From contig WFXI01000080.1 in the NCBI GenBank assembly GCA_015490675.1, positions 1 through 5,537 on the forward strand: 5,537 bases of DNA, in the 5' to 3' direction. Every line of letters starts with the position of its first letter. Position 1 is the stretch's first letter. The position numbers and the translations under genes are program-made. Positions 4,059 through 5,537 of this stretch are shown piece by piece. The notes beneath the pieces were generated by a model. That model saw only the letters and a list, made by a program, of their open reading frames with translations, searched no databases and was not told the DNA's origin. Source of the stretch: Hydrogenothermaceae bacterium. GTDB taxonomy: Bacteria; Aquificota; Aquificia; Aquificales; Hydrogenothermaceae.

Positions 4059-5525
4059 ATGTTTTCATACAAAGAATTCTATCTACACATGCAAAAGTAC
4101 GATGCTGATTTTATTACACGTGTTGCGCTAAATGATATTGAAACATTAGCAGAATTAATATTATCTGATATGCAATTACTTTATGAAAATCGAAAAATTG
4201 ACTGTTATTGTTATTATGATGACTATGAGCTATCTATTCACAGAAAAAATGTATTTGAATCTAAGTATTTTAAAAACTATATGAAAAAACAACTTAAAAA
4301 AGAGCTAAAAAAACACGTAAGAAAAGATAAACATACGGTATATAATAAACTAATAAATCGTTCGTACAACTGTGTACGTGACTTTTGCACACAGAAAAAA
4401 TCGATGAAAGAAAACAAAAGTAAGTATGCTGATTTCGATTTAATAATGACAGCAATAGATACATCAGACGAAAGAGAAATCTCGCAAATGTACGTAACTG
4501 TGTCTGCACTGAAAAACAAACTTGATGAAGCAAGTTACAAAAAATTAAGAAAATTTGCACGTGAGAGGTTTGGCAGTTGTCGTATTCAAGCAAGATATTT
4601 TTTATACATATTGTCTCAAATCGAAAGATTCGAAAAAGATATTGAAAATAAAGGAGTAAAAGAACAGCAAAATGTAAAAATTGAAAACCAAAAAGAAACA
4701 AAAGAGAAGAAAGAGCAGAAAAAATACAACTCAAAAACAGAAAAGAAAATTGATAAAAGCATTGAAATACATACATCTGAAGCAGATTATAAAATATATA
4801 AAAAATCTGAAAAAGTTGATAAAGAAACGCGATACAAGCTATACTTGTACAGACTGAAATACGCTACAGAACTACAAAACACAAAGCTTTATCGACTCAC
4901 TCGTGATGATCTATTGTTCTTCATTATCAATACCGAGAAACTTATAGAAAGTGAAATTCTAACATTAGAGCAAGTTTTAAAGATTGTAAGATACGCAGAT
5001 CTAAATCAGAATGTGAAAAACCCGATTGGCTGGTTGATAGAACGTTTCCAAATCGGGCGAGGACGTTTTTATTTCTTACTCAGAAAATCAAAACACGAGC
5101 AAACAGTTGAGAAAGAACACCCAAAAAGAAAAAGTAATAGGGTAGAAAAAGAAACTAATTCAAAAACTAAAGATATATATATAAATTCAGATTTAGCTTA
5201 CTTTATGAAAAAGTATAATATCTCATCTTCTGAGATTTCATCTTATCTTTCAAAATTCAAACACTTGAGCGGAGATGTGAGCTATATTGTTGAACGTTAT
5301 CTCATCAATAAAATTTATAAGAATCTACCATCTGAAGAAAAACGAAAGCTTATAAAGTATGCAAAACAAGAAATACGTAAATTTGCTGTTCTTCCTGAAA
5401 CAGAAGAAGAATTCAAAGAAGAAATAAAATCTATCATTGCTGCCAAAATAAAACATGATTATTTAACCCTCAGCATCCAAGAGAGATTACAATTACAAAT
5501 GTCTGGCCAATATGATACCTCATGA
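4059..5525 (+). CDS. 488-aa charged protein of unknown family, candidate replication initiator
   Basis: ATG at 4059 follows GGAGGTG (4048-4054) with a six-base gap after GGAGG. The frame is open further up, but a start at GTG 3975 would translate the leader structure. Three blocks are visible. Residues 1-195 are helical and rich in Lys, Tyr and Cys. Residues 200-255 are a Lys/Glu linker, probably disordered. Residues 256-345 form a helical domain containing LTLEQVLKIVRYADLNQNVKNPIGWLIERF. A second basic linker (346-372) leads to a helical tail. There is no signal peptide or membrane helix. The high charge suggests nucleic-acid binding, and a helical domain ending in NPIGWLI recalls C-terminal parts of some plasmid initiators, but this is weak. 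Arginine codons are about half CGN, against mostly AGA/AGG in the other genes, hinting at a separate origin. The antisense-type leader is the main reason to suspect an initiator. Confidence 0.82.
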   Translation: MFSYKEFYLHMQKYDADFITRVALNDIETLAELILSDMQLLYENRKIDCYCYYDDYELSIHRKNVFESKYFKNYMKKQLKKELKKHVRKDKHTVYNKLINRSYNCVRDFCTQKKSMKENKSKYADFDLIMTAIDTSDEREISQMYVTVSALKNKLDEASYKKLRKFARERFGSCRIQARYFLYILSQIERFEKDIENKGVKEQQNVKIENQKETKEKKEQKKYNSKTEKKIDKSIEIHTSEADYKIYKKSEKVDKETRYKLYLYRLKYATELQNTKLYRLTRDDLLFFIINTEKLIESEILTLEQVLKIVRYADLNQNVKNPIGWLIERFQIGRGRFYFLLRKSKHEQTVEKEHPKRKSNRVEKETNSKTKDIYINSDLAYFMKKYNISSSEISSYLSKFKHLSGDVSYIVERYLINKIYKNLPSEEKRKLIKYAKQEIRKFAVLPETEEEFKEEIKSIIAAKIKHDYLTLSIQERLQLQMSGQYDTS

Positions 5526-5537
5526 TGTATTTCATAC
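5522..5537 (+). CDS. Possible start of a downstream gene (only five codons visible)
   Basis: ATG at 5522 overlaps the TGA at 5523-5525 (ATGA), and a second ATG at 5525 also touches it. The frame reads MMYFI to the window edge. No clear ribosome binding site precedes it, so it would rely on translational coupling. The overlap could be chance. Confidence 0.2.

Noticed and set aside
3729..4068. Minus-strand open frames across the leader region
   Set aside because: They lack ribosome sites, overlap the structured leader and terminator, and encode low-complexity sequence.
4277..4776. Minus-strand open frames opposite the 488-aa gene
   Set aside because: They are Phe/Leu/Ser-rich shadows produced by the Lys/Glu-rich sense codons.

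Overview
The window is strongly AT-rich double-stranded DNA with tightly packed genes, Shine-Dalgarno sites (GGAGGTG, AAGGGG, GAGGTGA), one good intrinsic terminator and heavy use of AGA/AGG and ATA codons in the left two thirds. This fits an AT-rich bacterium, perhaps a thermophile of the Aquificales kind, but nothing fixes the taxon. There is no rRNA, tRNA, CRISPR array or recognisable transposase. The mix of repeats, small membrane proteins, a broken enzyme gene and an antisense-controlled unknown gene looks like a plasmid or other accessory replicon; that is inference.

Left part (1-1643, minus strand): a compact operon. It begins with a metallophosphoesterase gene (1595-708) split by one in-frame TAA. 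A 164-aa secreted or lipoprotein-like protein overlaps its end (721-227). A single-pass membrane protein follows (from 223, running off the left edge). A 22-bp box (core GTGAAAAATTCCGTTTATA) lies 27 bp upstream of both the first and the last gene of this operon, so it looks like a shared promoter or operator.

Middle (1644-2337): a 694-bp non-coding stretch. It has two more copies of the box, a perfect 26-bp palindrome made of two head-to-head boxes, a one-mismatch DnaA-box-like 9-mer, an A7T7 tract and about ten degenerate 9-bp AT-rich tandem units. This resembles an iteron-type replication origin, or alternatively a cluster of operators.

Next come two divergent membrane-protein genes: a four-helix 234-aa protein (3042-2338, minus) and a single-pass 181-aa protein (3111-3656, plus). 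The 181-aa protein shares two spaced motifs with the 164-aa protein of the left operon and may be a distant paralogue.

Right part (3657-5525): an AT-rich stretch with a 26-bp direct repeat, one copy of which contains a perfect 24-bp palindrome. It leads into a locally GC-rich leader (3924-4058) and a 488-aa unknown protein (4059-5525). The leader contains mutually exclusive pairings: one anti-Shine-Dalgarno segment (4016-4022) can pair either with an upstream arm (3950-3956) or with the ribosome binding site itself (4048-4054). On the opposite strand, the upstream arm ends in a strong intrinsic terminator that serves no visible minus-strand gene, and a promoter-like pair lies about 70 bp before it. 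Together these predict a short (about 65 nt) antisense RNA that would free the anti-SD and shut off translation. That is the logic of counter-transcribed RNAs controlling plasmid replication initiators, so the 488-aa protein is a candidate initiator. Its sequence alone does not prove this.
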